Source: Portibacter marinus (lineage in GTDB: Bacteria; Bacteroidota; Bacteroidia; Chitinophagales; Saprospiraceae). From it: a stretch of 64,000 nt of DNA. This document shows, piece by piece, positions 55,350 to 64,000 of this stretch. Location of the stretch: positions 124,001-188,000 of the forward strand of contig NZ_JAJNKB010000002.1 in NCBI RefSeq assembly GCF_021533195.1, written 5' to 3'. The notes below the pieces were generated by a model. The model made no database searches. It was given only the letters and a program-made list of their open reading frames with translations, and had not been told where the DNA came from. The translations under genes and the position numbers were made by a program. Within the stretch, counting starts at the first letter, position 1. The number at the start of each line of letters is the position of its first letter.

Positions 55350-57701
55350 TTAAGGGTTTATTAAATAACTATAACTAAAACTTGGAATAATAGGAAAAAG
55401 CGCATATTCTTCTAAAGTAAGTTTACCAGACCTTGTGCCGTCACTATTGTCAACGAAATCAGGAGATATATTAAAATAATAAGCATTTTTATTATTTAAA
55501 ATATTGTAAATGTTGAAAGAAAATTTGTTCTTCTTATTTTTTGATCTATAAGTTATTCCACAATCTAAACGACTGTATGTGGACAATCTCTGATTATTTA
55601 TACCTTCATAGTAGTTGACTCTAAAATCTTCTTCTCCTGAGATTAGTACTGGAAGAGAAATAGGTCGTCCACTTGTTAAATTATATTGAATAGAAAATTT
55701 ATATCTCGTAGAAAAGTGATATATAAATGAAGCTGATAAAGAATGGGGACGTTCATACGTAAATGGAAAATATCTGTCACTATTTAAGTTTGGGAACATT
55801 CTTTGCGATCTTTGATAAGCGTAAGATAAACTGACAAATTTATGTGTATCGCTGTATTCAACTTTTGTCTCCATGCCGTATGCATTGCCTGATCCAATTA
55901 GTATGTTAGATAAAAGATTTCGACCAATTAAAAATTGACCTGTTTTGACATAAAGCATATTTGAAAGCTTCTTATAATAAATGTCGCTATACAATCTAAA
56001 TTTTTTTAAAGTATACTTATACCCTAATGACGTTTGCCAACTGTCTTGAGGTGGAAGGTCTGCAGTAGCTGGAACCCAAGCTTGCGTAGGTATCCCTGAT
56101 TCGCCAACATCAAGTAACAAAGAAGTCTGTACATTGCGATCTAGTGATAAATTTAGTATGCTAGATTCAGTTATTTCGTATGAGACTGAAAGTCTAGGTT
56201 GTATATACCAGAAAAGTTTATCTGAATAATATAGATTGTGCACTAAACCAAGCTGTGTATTAAATTTTTTTGCAAGATTAAATGCGTACTTAAAGAATAT
56301 ATCATAATCATATGAATTTTGTACAGTATTAAGTATGGTCGTATATGATTGAGTAATAGTATTTTTCCACTTATAATTTGATGAAATTGCTAAAGGTTTG
56401 AAACGATGAATAACTAAATTAGAACCAAAAGTGATATGTCTTCGATTTAAGTAGTATTTAAACTTTGATCTGATTCCATAATCCTGTAGACTGGTTAAAA
56501 ATTTTCTTTCAGAAGAAACGATTTCTTTGCTTTTATTTATGGATATTGCTTCATTAAAGGAGTTATATGCATATCGAGTGTAAAACATAGTTGTCTTTTG
56601 CGATAAACTTCTATTCCAAACTTTTTTATAAGTAGAACTTACAACGTCATTTTTCCATTGAATTGCTCTTGTCACTTCTGCTTCACTTTGTTTTCTTATA
56701 TTATCTATGCGAACATATTGATCGCCGCTTGCAAAATATTGAAATGACAAGCTTGTTGTTTTATTAAATTTGTGATGTAACTTTATATTAGCATCGTGAA
56801 AACTATTGGCTAGATTTCCTATGCTATTGTTAAGAAATGCATTATGCTTTTGAAGGACCTTCAAATAATAGTTAAATATGGACTTTCTACCCGCCAATAG
56901 TAAAGATGTGTTGTCCTTTGAAATTGGAAAAGATAACTCCGCCCCTATTGAAATAGGACTTAATGTGATATTGGATTCGAATTCCTTCTTGTTACCTTCT
57001 TTAAGGTAAATATCGATCACTGAAGAAAGTCGTCCGGTGTATTCAGGGGGAAAAGAATTTTTGTAGAAATCTACATTTTTAATAATATTGCTATTGAAAT
57101 TGGATACGAAACCCAGCATATGAGTAGGATTATAGATGGGAGCGTTGTCAAGAAAAAAGCCATTCTGATATTCATTACCACCTCTAACACTGAAATTAGA
57201 TTGTCCTTCGTTTCCAAAGTTGACACCTGGAAAATTCTGTAAATATCTTAATAAATCTCTCTCTCCACTCATAGATGGCAGCTGTGTGACTAGATCTATT
57301 GGTATAGACTCAAAAGATATATTGTTTCGATTAAACTTCGATTTTTGAGTATGTGATATGATTTCTATTTGATCTAATGCATTTTCTTCTTTGATAAGGT
57401 AGATATTGTAATTCAGAGTATCATGAGTCGTTTCAATGATTTTAGTTTTGTAACCTAAATAAGAAACTATGACCTGTGGCGCTTCAAAGGATGTTAAATA
57501 TGCTAAGCCTAGGTCATTTGTAAAGGTATAATTATTTGATCCAAGCTCCTTTATTGATGCAAAAGGTAATGCTTCCCCACTAGACTTATCGTATACTCCA
57601 AAATAAAACTTTTCCTGGGCAATTATAAATGATGATATAAGGCAAGAGGCCATAAAGCATACCCACTTGATTTTTAAAATGCCCCCAAATACTGGGGGCA
57701 T
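55350..57701 (-). CDS. TonB-dependent receptor with carboxypeptidase-like N-domain
   Basis: 783 residues from the ATG at 57701. A signal peptide precedes a CarboxypepD_reg-like domain (YFGVYDKSSGEALPFASIKE), the plug (NFPGVNFGNEGQSNFSVRGG and a YTGRLSSVIDIYLKEG stretch), and a beta-barrel ending in an aromatic strand. It imports an unknown ligand, with the DUF4249 lipoprotein as likely surface partner. A TTG at 57725 is also in frame. The ATG sits in a strong hairpin (57679-57701), suggesting that the mRNA structure regulates expression. Confidence 0.88.
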   Translation of the reverse strand: MPPVFGGILKIKWVCFMASCLISSFIIAQEKFYFGVYDKSSGEALPFASIKELGSNNYTFTNDLGLAYLTSFEAPQVIVSYLGYKTKIIETTHDTLNYNIYLIKEENALDQIEIISHTQKSKFNRNNISFESIPIDLVTQLPSMSGERDLLRYLQNFPGVNFGNEGQSNFSVRGGNEYQNGFFLDNAPIYNPTHMLGFVSNFNSNIIKNVDFYKNSFPPEYTGRLSSVIDIYLKEGNKKEFESNITLSPISIGAELSFPISKDNTSLLLAGRKSIFNYYLKVLQKHNAFLNNSIGNLANSFHDANIKLHHKFNKTTSLSFQYFASGDQYVRIDNIRKQSEAEVTRAIQWKNDVVSSTYKKVWNRSLSQKTTMFYTRYAYNSFNEAISINKSKEIVSSERKFLTSLQDYGIRSKFKYYLNRRHITFGSNLVIHRFKPLAISSNYKWKNTITQSYTTILNTVQNSYDYDIFFKYAFNLAKKFNTQLGLVHNLYYSDKLFWYIQPRLSVSYEITESSILNLSLDRNVQTSLLLDVGESGIPTQAWVPATADLPPQDSWQTSLGYKYTLKKFRLYSDIYYKKLSNMLYVKTGQFLIGRNLLSNILIGSGNAYGMETKVEYSDTHKFVSLSYAYQRSQRMFPNLNSDRYFPFTYERPHSLSASFIYHFSTRYKFSIQYNLTSGRPISLPVLISGEEDFRVNYYEGINNQRLSTYSRLDCGITYRSKNKKNKFSFNIYNILNNKNAYYFNISPDFVDNSDGTRSGKLTLEEYALFPIIPSFSYSYLINP
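57679..57701 (-). promoter_or_regulatory. Hairpin over the start codon of the TonB receptor gene
   Basis: A perfect inverted repeat, TGCCCCCA and TGGGGGCA around a 5-base loop, with the ATG inside one arm on the minus strand. TTTT follows in the minus direction. It could block ribosomes or act as an early attenuator; that is inference. Confidence 0.6.
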
Positions 57702-57840
57702 ATCTGATGATTTATTCAAATACAATAAATTTATTTGTCTGGTTGTTCTCTAACAATTGTCGCCATGATACACAAATTAAAGCCATTTGTCCAAATGGAT
57801 ATTCAGTATTTTCTTCAAAAAGATAATAGGATTTGCGATT

Positions 57841-58509
57841 TCAAATCTTCCTCGCTCTTACTATATACTGATAATCCAAGGTCTGGTCATCTGACTCGAA
57901 AACCTGAAAGCCTGCTGCTTCTAATTCTTCCTCCAATTCACCTAGTGGCACTCTGTAATTCATGCCCGGAGCATTAATGGACAGCTTTTTGGTTTTAAAA
58001 TCAAGAATGAAGAGTTCGCCATTGGTGCTGAGATCCTCCTTAAGCACGCGATAATACTTACTTCGATTTTCAATATATCCGATGGTATTAATGATGGCTA
58101 TCACGTCAGCTTCTCCTTTTTCAAGCATTGGATCGCTGGGGATAGCAAGCCGCGTTTCTATTTTTTCTTGAATATTCGCCGGTAATTGCTGTTTAAAAGT
58201 TTCTATGATTTTGATCATAATGGGATCAATATCAATCGCGATGACCTTCTTCGCTTTGAGCGCAAACCGGAAGGTGAAATATCCGGAACCAGCTCCAATA
58301 TCCGCAATCGTCTTGTTGCTGATATCTCCTAATAACTTAACTACCTCTTCTGGCTTCTGCCATACAATTCTTCCACTATCGTCTACTTGCTCCAGAATAT
58401 TTTCTTTGGCCTTCTTATAATTTTCATCTTCGGGAAACCTTACTTCTTGTTCACCGGGAACACAGGCAGCGAGTAGCAAAACTATAAAGAGCACTTGGGT
58501 TATCTTCAT
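57841..58509 (-). CDS. SAM methyltransferase with a lipoprotein signal
   Basis: A 222-residue protein whose body is a class I methyltransferase: motif I IADIGAGSGYFTFRF (from about 68), then KVIAIDIDPIMIKII. The N-terminus reads like a lipoprotein signal with lipobox LLAAC (Cys16), which would place a SAM enzyme outside the cytoplasm, where SAM is not expected. Related annotated proteins with such signals exist in many bacteria. It is the last gene of the operon that starts at 62681 (52-base gap after the PBP4-type gene). Confidence 0.8.
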   Translation of the reverse strand: MKITQVLFIVLLLAACVPGEQEVRFPEDENYKKAKENILEQVDDSGRIVWQKPEEVVKLLGDISNKTIADIGAGSGYFTFRFALKAKKVIAIDIDPIMIKIIETFKQQLPANIQEKIETRLAIPSDPMLEKGEADVIAIINTIGYIENRSKYYRVLKEDLSTNGELFILDFKTKKLSINAPGMNYRVPLGELEEELEAAGFQVFESDDQTLDYQYIVRARKI

Positions 58510-58561
58510 GGGTTAAAAATACTACTGCAATTACTCATATTGTTGAAATAAGGCAAAAAAA

Positions 58562-59980
58562 TTAACCTTTGACATATATTGTATTCATTAGTTCTTGATG
58601 AATGCGACGAATTTTCCGATTGGATTCCTGGTGTCTATTGGAAATAATACAGAAAAATAGCACCTTGCCTGAAGCGGCTTTGGTGAAACCGGCATAATTC
58701 ATCACCTGTTGCATGGAACCGGTCTTAGCCCACAATTTGCCATTGGCCTGCATGCCTTTGAACATATAATACAGTGTTCCTGTCTTTCCTGCTTCCGGAA
58801 AATAATTGCCCAATCCCGCGCCATAGACCAGATAGAGGTGACGGAGCAGTTGCACAAAATCTTCAGGGCTCATTGAATTCCAAAACGACAATCCGCTCCC
58901 ATCTTCGATATATATGTCTGATGTGTCTATTCCTATTGCACTCAAATATGTTTTTTCCATCTGAATACCTCGATGACGCGAACCCTGACCCATTGCCACA
59001 AGAAAAGCTTCGCAGTAGAGGTTGATGCTTTCCAGATTTGCCGAACGAACCAATTCTTTCAAAAGTGGTGACTTGATCTGCGCAATCTTTTCATGCATGT
59101 CAATGGGTTGATTAAACTCCACATCTGCACCGTTATTCGAAATCCCGTCTGCCAGGAGTTGACCTGATATCAATTCTGCGAAGTATTTAGGACTGTTGGG
59201 AATAGATCCTTTAATTCTGAAGGTAGTGGCGCCTTGTGGAAGGCTCCCGCGAATGTATCTTTGATAGGTGTATGGCGCTCCGAAAATGTACGATTGATCA
59301 CCCGATCCTCTGGTACCGGTTTGAAGTTCATTGATAAATTCAAGATTGGGAATAAAAGGAGAGTGGCTGATAATTTGAGGGGCGACGCTTCTGTTATTTT
59401 GCAGCTGGAAGTAAAGATTGTAATAATTTTCATGAAGATTAATAGACCAGGTATTGCAAGCGTAATAGTTTCCGATATCATTCCAGGACCAGGAATGAAT
59501 GGTGCCATCAGTTCCAAAATAGGAGGCATCACATATCACTTTCCCATCAATGCAAGTAATTCCCTTCTTTTTGACAAAGCGGGTAATATCTTTCAATAAT
59601 TGTCTGATTTGCGGCCTCTTCTGGAATCTTTCGGATCCTAAGGAGGGGTCACCATTGCCATATATAATGAGGTCTCCGGTCAAATTTCCGTCTGGCAAGA
59701 TGCTGCCCGTGTATCCAATCTGCGTCGAAAATTCATAATCTTCTCCAAGCATTTCCAGAGTAGCGAAGTTGGTGATGATTTTTTGTAGCGAGGCAGGAAT
59801 AAAATTTTGTTCACTATTTCTTTCATATAGCAATTCACCCTTTTCATCCATGATAGCGATCCCTAATTCTGCCGTGGCGGGATATTTTTGTAAAATTCTA
59901 TTGATTTCACTGTCCCATTGGCACCAACCAGTGCACCATAAAACAGAAAAAAGGATACTAAGTAATTTCTTCTTGCTCAT
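58562..59980 (-). CDS. dacB: PBP4-type D-alanyl-D-alanine carboxypeptidase (family S13)
   Basis: A 472-residue exported enzyme with the S13 motifs: nucleophile Ser64 and Lys67 in IPASLQKIITN, SAN near 312-314 (VRSANLESINLY), EDGSGLSFWN, and KTG near 417 (LWAKTGSMQQ). It trims or opens peptidoglycan peptides in the periplasm. Its start overlaps the end of the upstream deacylase gene by 23 bases, so it belongs to the rimK operon. Confidence 0.93.
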   Translation of the reverse strand: MSKKKLLSILFSVLWCTGWCQWDSEINRILQKYPATAELGIAIMDEKGELLYERNSEQNFIPASLQKIITNFATLEMLGEDYEFSTQIGYTGSILPDGNLTGDLIIYGNGDPSLGSERFQKRPQIRQLLKDITRFVKKKGITCIDGKVICDASYFGTDGTIHSWSWNDIGNYYACNTWSINLHENYYNLYFQLQNNRSVAPQIISHSPFIPNLEFINELQTGTRGSGDQSYIFGAPYTYQRYIRGSLPQGATTFRIKGSIPNSPKYFAELISGQLLADGISNNGADVEFNQPIDMHEKIAQIKSPLLKELVRSANLESINLYCEAFLVAMGQGSRHRGIQMEKTYLSAIGIDTSDIYIEDGSGLSFWNSMSPEDFVQLLRHLYLVYGAGLGNYFPEAGKTGTLYYMFKGMQANGKLWAKTGSMQQVMNYAGFTKAASGKVLFFCIISNRHQESNRKIRRIHQELMNTIYVKG

Positions 59981-60962
59981 ATGCTAGGTGATATAATGCG
60001 TCGCCCTGATTTACAACGGAGGCATTGTTATGGCCAATAATATATCCGGATTTAGTCGATGTAATGGTCACAGACTTAAGCCCTTGGGGATCTTTAATGA
60101 ACCCTATAGGTTCATCTTTCGTCACTTTCTGACCTGAACTTTTGGCCCAGATAAAAAGTCCGCTGTACGGAGCGCGAATCCAACTGGTTTTGGTCACATG
60201 TAGAATATGATCGACAATGGCTTCTTCATAGGAAGCAATCATTTGAGCGTTGTTCAATATTCGTTTAATACCGCGGACGCCCAGTTCGATTGCAAAACCA
60301 TCAAAACGAATAGACTCACCAGCCTCATAAACAATGGTAGGGATGTTCATTTCATGTGCAACCTTGCGCAGTGACTTTGAAATGAAAGGCTTTTGGATCA
60401 GAAATGGCGCCCCAAACTGCCTGCCCAGTTCCTTAGCTAAAGGATCAGCCTTCGAATATCTAATCTGTGGGAAATTATAGCGAGAAGCGCCTCCCGTATG
60501 TAAGTCGATGATAAAGTCAACCATTGGGAGTACTTTTTTCGTCAGGTTTCTGGCCACTCTGGAAGCCAATGAGCCATTGAGGGATCCTGGAAAACTGCGA
60601 TTCACATCCTTTCCATCTGGAACAGCCCTGCTAAAATTGATGAATCCGAATATATTGACAATAGGTATCGCGATGATGGTACCTTTAGAAATGTGGTCGA
60701 ATACTTCTTCCTCAAGACATCGTCTGATGATTTCTATGCCATTGATCTCGTCACCATGAATACCACCTAAAATCAGGACAGTAGGGCCCTCTTCCTTTCC
60801 TCTGAAAACATGGGCATCAATGGTGATCCTGGTTCCTGATGGGAGCCTCCCGACCCTTAATTTTATAAGCGTTGATTCACCCGGCAAAACGATCGAATTG
60901 CTGATTACAAAATCGTCTAATTCCGCCTCCTTCCTAAATTTTTCAAAAATTTTCTTAACCAT
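59958..60962 (-). CDS. AstE/AspA-family deacylase (M14-like zinc hydrolase)
   Basis: A 334-residue protein with zinc ligands His69 and Glu72 in GGIHGDEINGIE and His155 in IIDLHTGGASRYN, the succinylglutamate desuccinylase/aspartoacylase pattern. The C-terminal domain is of the biotinyl-like beta type (PYSGLFIWAKSSGQKV). It lies 6 bases downstream of rimK, a conserved pairing in many bacteria. Removing glutamates or an acyl group from a RimK product is inferred. It overlaps dacB by 23 bases. Confidence 0.88.
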   Translation of the reverse strand: MVKKIFEKFRKEAELDDFVISNSIVLPGESTLIKLRVGRLPSGTRITIDAHVFRGKEEGPTVLILGGIHGDEINGIEIIRRCLEEEVFDHISKGTIIAIPIVNIFGFINFSRAVPDGKDVNRSFPGSLNGSLASRVARNLTKKVLPMVDFIIDLHTGGASRYNFPQIRYSKADPLAKELGRQFGAPFLIQKPFISKSLRKVAHEMNIPTIVYEAGESIRFDGFAIELGVRGIKRILNNAQMIASYEEAIVDHILHVTKTSWIRAPYSGLFIWAKSSGQKVTKDEPIGFIKDPQGLKSVTITSTKSGYIIGHNNASVVNQGDALYHLAYEQEEIT

Positions 60963-60968
60963 TCAATC

Positions 60969-61871
60969 TTATCTTTCTGCAAACTGTTTTTTGTGAAGCT
61001 TGGCATTTCGTTCGGTATATTGAACGATTTTTGAGGCTATGTCAATGTTAGTGGTGGTCTCGATTCCTTCTAATCCCGGCGAAGCATTCACTTCCAAAAT
61101 CAATGGGCCTTTATTGCTTCTTAACATATCTACACCACAAACGCTTAAACCCATAATTTGCGCCGCCTTTTTGACCACGGCTTCTTCCCCTTCCGTCAAC
61201 TTGACAACGAAAGAGTGACCACCTCTGTGTAAGTTGGATCGAAATTCTCCCGGACGAGCCTGTCGCTGCATTACGCCTACAATTTCACCATCAATGATAA
61301 ATACCCTGATGTCTGCACCATTTGACTCAGCAATAAATTCCTGCAAAAGAACCCTTTGTTTTAGTTTGTGAAAGGTTTCAATCAAATTTTCAGCAGTAGA
61401 AGCGTTATCCGCCTTTAAAACACCAATTCCGTGTGTTCCGCTCAACATTTTGATGATCAAAGGCATTGAATCTAAGCGTTCTAGTAGTTCTGGAATGGTG
61501 TAGCTATTGTTAGAAATCAAGGTATCAGGAATGCCAATGCCTGCAGATGCCAGCAGTTGCAAAGCACTTAGTTTATCTCTTGTCCTAAGCAAAGCTTCAT
61601 GATCTAAAGTAGAAAAAACACCCATGGACTGGAATTGCCTGACGACTGCCGAACCATAGGAAGTGGCTGTATTTCCGATTCTCGGTATCACGACGTCGTA
61701 GCCCTCTATGACTTCATCTTCATAATAAACTTCTAATTGTCCTTTGCGAATTCTTAGGTCACAATACATGTGATCCAGAACACGAACGAAATGGCCTCGA
61801 TCTGTAGCAGCTTTGTACAGACTTTGCGTACTGTAAAGTGCGGCATTCCTGGACAAAATTATAATGTTCAT
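60969..61871 (-). CDS. rimK: RimK-family ATP-grasp glutamate ligase
   Basis: A 300-residue ATP-grasp ligase: the N-terminal RimK domain (IILSRNAALYSTQSLYKAA; YDVVIPRIGNTATSYG), then MLSGTHGIGVLKADN, QRQARPGEFRSNLHRGG and LILEVNASPGLEGIE. RimK adds glutamates to the C-terminus of ribosomal protein S6 in E. coli; the target here is not known. It is followed by a deacylase 6 bases downstream and preceded by an SGNH hydrolase 30 bases upstream, probably one operon. Confidence 0.94.
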   Translation of the reverse strand: MNIIILSRNAALYSTQSLYKAATDRGHFVRVLDHMYCDLRIRKGQLEVYYEDEVIEGYDVVIPRIGNTATSYGSAVVRQFQSMGVFSTLDHEALLRTRDKLSALQLLASAGIGIPDTLISNNSYTIPELLERLDSMPLIIKMLSGTHGIGVLKADNASTAENLIETFHKLKQRVLLQEFIAESNGADIRVFIIDGEIVGVMQRQARPGEFRSNLHRGGHSFVVKLTEGEEAVVKKAAQIMGLSVCGVDMLRSNKGPLILEVNASPGLEGIETTTNIDIASKIVQYTERNAKLHKKQFAER

Positions 61872-61901
61872 AGTAAGGATCTTTTAAGACTCAGTAAGAT
61901 A

Positions 61902-62681
61902 TTAATTTTGAAGCACATTGAGCCGGAATAAAAAATCAGCAAAGTCCTTGCCCCACTGTTTGTATGTCAACATGGATGGGTGGACGCCATCACTAAAGAA
62001 GTCGTCAACTTTATATCGGTGATCAAATTTACCGAGCCAATCTTCCAGTTCAATGATTTTCGGATCATAGAAAAAGTTCTCATATTTTTTAGATATGACA
62101 TTCAACTCTTGCCCCAGTATTTCTACCAGATTTCCTATAATCCATTTTATTAAGGGTGTGAAGGCAGGAAAATCTTTAATAGGAGGCATATTTATAAAGG
62201 CGATGGTGGTTTCTGGAAATTGGAGCCTAATTCGGTTTATCAATGTTTCGATCTGTTTTTTCCATTTCCAGGGTGTATTGAAGGTAAAAGCGTCATTACC
62301 ACCCAGGCCTATTATGATGATATCAGGATCTTGTTTCTTTATTTTTGGAAGGAGTCGGTCCGTCACCATTTTAGCGGTATATCCACTTTGAGCATGTACG
62401 GTCCAATCTATAGTAAAGCCAGAAAGATCACTCAAATGTTGACTTACAGCACCTGCAATTCCATTTTGATGTTCTTCTACACCCAGGCCTGCAATCGTAC
62501 TTTCACCAATGAAAATGATGTGCCTCCGCTCATTTTTTGATCCATGACAAGTACCGTAAGGAGTTTTAGCGCCAGGAAGGCGTGGGACTTCCCTTCGTAC
62601 TTTGCGACCCTGCAGAATAAGAAATGGTATTAAGGGAATAGCAATAGTTAAAAGGCCTGAATAGCGAATTCGATTCCACAT
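61902..62681 (-). CDS. SGNH/GDSL-type hydrolase
   Basis: A 259-residue protein with one N-terminal hydrophobic helix (about 9-24). Catalytic Ser61 is in FIGESTIAG (GES for the usual GDS), the oxyanion Asn in IIGLGGNDAF, and the Asp-His pair in DGVHPS (Asp231, His234). These are the SGNH motifs of lipases and acyl-esterases. The anchored or exported position and the operon with dacB suggest a cell-envelope ester as substrate, by inference. Confidence 0.88.
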   Translation of the reverse strand: MWNRIRYSGLLTIAIPLIPFLILQGRKVRREVPRLPGAKTPYGTCHGSKNERRHIIFIGESTIAGLGVEEHQNGIAGAVSQHLSDLSGFTIDWTVHAQSGYTAKMVTDRLLPKIKKQDPDIIIIGLGGNDAFTFNTPWKWKKQIETLINRIRLQFPETTIAFINMPPIKDFPAFTPLIKWIIGNLVEILGQELNVISKKYENFFYDPKIIELEDWLGKFDHRYKVDDFFSDGVHPSMLTYKQWGKDFADFLFRLNVLQN

Positions 62682-62809
62682 TTTGCGAAAATATGCATTT
62701 CTCCTTCATTGAGTAGGATTGATCTTCAATAGATTCACTTAGTGGCTTCAAGTTTCTTTGGTTGTCATTTCAAAGAATTTATGGTCAAAAGGCTTATATT
62801 GACGCCATA

Positions 62810-64000
62810 ATGAGTACGATTTCCAATGTCATTAAAATCAACGATCGAAAAACCATTAATGGTTGGGCTATATACGATTGGGCCAATTCAGCTTATTTTC
62901 TAGTCATTTCTACCGCCATTTTTCCTGCCTATTTTTTGTCTAATACACCTGAGGTGGTGAGTGTTATGGGTTTAGAGATGACCAACAGCAGTCTGTATTC
63001 CTATTCGGTCTCGTTTTCCTATTTGGTGATTGTTTTCTTGTCTCCTTTGCTATCGGGTATTGCTGATTTTGGAAATAAGAGGATGTACTTTTTAAAGTTA
63101 TTTACCATCGTAGGTTCTTTGGCCTGCATTGCACTATATTTTTTCGCCGGCGTAGGTCAGATGTGGCTGGGTACAAGTGCGTTTATATTGGCAACGATAG
63201 GTTGTGCAGGAGGAATTGTTTTTTACAATGCATATCTGCCGGAAATTGTTACAGAGGATAGGGTAGATTCTGTAAGTGCAAAAGGTTATTCCTATGGTTA
63301 TATTGGATCTGTACTATTATTGATCATGATTTTGGTCCTGGCGATGAAACCTGACTGGTTCGGAATTACCAGTGAGACACTACCCTATAGAATAGGTTTT
63401 GTAATGGTTGGATTGTGGTGGATCGGCTTTGCTCAGATTACTTTCAGAAGATTGCCTGGAAGTGGAATCGGTAGAATCACCTTGGAAATGATGAATAAAG
63501 GGGTTATGGAGATCAAGGCGGTGGCAAGAAAATTGAGAGAACAACCCAATATTCTTCGATACTTAGCGTCTTTCTTTTTCTACAGTGCAGGTGTGCAAAC
63601 GGTCATCTATTTGGCATCAGCCTTCGGAGCCAAAGAACTCGGCTTTACCACGATCAATTTGATCACTGTCATACTCATTTTGCAATTTCTTGCCATGGTT
63701 GGCGCCTATCTTTTTGCTCAGGTCTCCAAGCGCGTGGGCAATAAATGGGCGTTGATCATTATGAATATCATATGGATTTCAATTTGCCTGGTCGCTTTCT
63801 TCGTCGAAAACCACATACAATTCTATGTTATTGCCGGTTTTGTAGGTTTGGTGATGGGTGGTATTCAGTCCCTCAGTAGATCTACATATTCTAAAATGGT
63901 AGAAGAAAATCGCGAGGATCTTACCTCCTATTTTAGCTTTTATGATATCGTCTATAAGCTTTCCGTAGTAATCGGAACTTTCGTTTTTGGGTTGATAGAA
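62810..64000 (+). CDS. MFS transporter, UMF1/Atg22-like (3' end outside window)
   Basis: 397 codons of an open frame from the ATG at 62810 to the window edge, with no stop. It starts MSTISNVIKINDRK and has AIYDWANSAYFLVISTAIFP, the signature of the UMF1-type MFS family, followed by at least ten helices. The substrate is unknown. It is divergent from the rimK operon. Confidence 0.85.
   Translation, partial: MSTISNVIKINDRKTINGWAIYDWANSAYFLVISTAIFPAYFLSNTPEVVSVMGLEMTNSSLYSYSVSFSYLVIVFLSPLLSGIADFGNKRMYFLKLFTIVGSLACIALYFFAGVGQMWLGTSAFILATIGCAGGIVFYNAYLPEIVTEDRVDSVSAKGYSYGYIGSVLLLIMILVLAMKPDWFGITSETLPYRIGFVMVGLWWIGFAQITFRRLPGSGIGRITLEMMNKGVMEIKAVARKLREQPNILRYLASFFFYSAGVQTVIYLASAFGAKELGFTTINLITVILILQFLAMVGAYLFAQVSKRVGNKWALIIMNIIWISICLVAFFVENHIQFYVIAGFVGLVMGGIQSLSRSTYSKMVEENREDLTSYFSFYDIVYKLSVVIGTFVFGLIE

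Noticed and set aside
57735-57977. 80-codon plus-strand frame near the methyltransferase
   Set aside because: It is partly antisense to the methyltransferase and has no family features.

Overview
The window looks like a piece of the chromosome of a free-living member of the Bacteroidota, most plausibly a Saprospiria-like lineage. The evidence is a type IX secretion (T9SS) sorting tail, a DUF4249 lipoprotein next to a TonB-dependent receptor, Reg_prop/Y_Y_Y sensor kinases, a MoxR-DUF58-BatA operon, starts without Shine-Dalgarno sequences, and a promoter matching the Bacteroidota TTG / TAnnTTTG consensus. The exact taxon is inference. I saw no rRNA, tRNA, IS element, prophage or CRISPR array. 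Most of the window reads as ordinary chromosome with several small accessory modules.

Layout. 1-6355 (+): a tightly overlapping stress or cell-envelope operon (MoxR ATPase, cut by the window edge; DUF58; BatA-like; DUF4175-like with a His/Asp-rich insert; a BatA-associated membrane protein). 6360-8574 (-): a compact four-gene exosortase locus with an XrtH-like exosortase, two accessory membrane proteins and one IPTL-CTERM substrate. 8719-14646: a BamA/TamA-like outer-membrane protein, divergent hemW, a secreted M43 metalloprotease lipoprotein and a TPR-like lipoprotein. 14729-19783 (-): a T9SS cargo resembling a polysaccharide lyase, a LolA-like carrier and FtsK. 20125-26264: two saccharopine-dehydrogenase-like proteins, a Tat-exported Gfo/Idh/MocA oxidoreductase and a large lipoprotein resembling glycoside hydrolases.

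26308-32126: a LuxR-type response regulator, a repeat-rich S74 (tail-fibre chaperone) surface protein and a divergent histidine kinase, probably one signalling and surface-protein unit. 32320-36184 (+): a packed operon of a MidA-like methyltransferase with a TPR tail, a HipA-like kinase, DUF3037 and an MFS transporter. 36266-39102: a TPR/HTH membrane regulator translationally coupled to a secreted L-domain-like protein. 39325-40514: a small membrane protein, an ArsR-family repressor, an SRPBCC protein and a DUF1059-like protein, behind a recognisable promoter with nested inverted repeats. 40690-45185: DUF3500, sulfatase, a small lipoprotein and a 3-keto-disaccharide hydrolase-domain protein.

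45705-49372: an ECF sigma factor and divergent uvrA, followed by a cluster of hairpin repeats (49388-49685). 49840-54286: a very long AsmA-like protein and MsrA. 54440-57701 (-): DUF4249 plus a TonB-dependent receptor whose start codon lies in a strong hairpin. 57841-62681 (-): an apparent operon of SGNH hydrolase, RimK, an AstE/AspA-type deacylase, a PBP4-type carboxypeptidase and a methyltransferase with a lipoprotein signal. The right edge cuts an MFS (UMF1-type) transporter.

The best candidates for under-described systems are the XrtH/IPTL-CTERM mini-locus, the MidA-TPR/HipA-like/DUF3037/MFS operon, the S74 repeat protein flanked by its likely two-component system, and the RimK/deacylase/cell-wall operon. 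All family calls come from reading motifs by eye; no database search was run.
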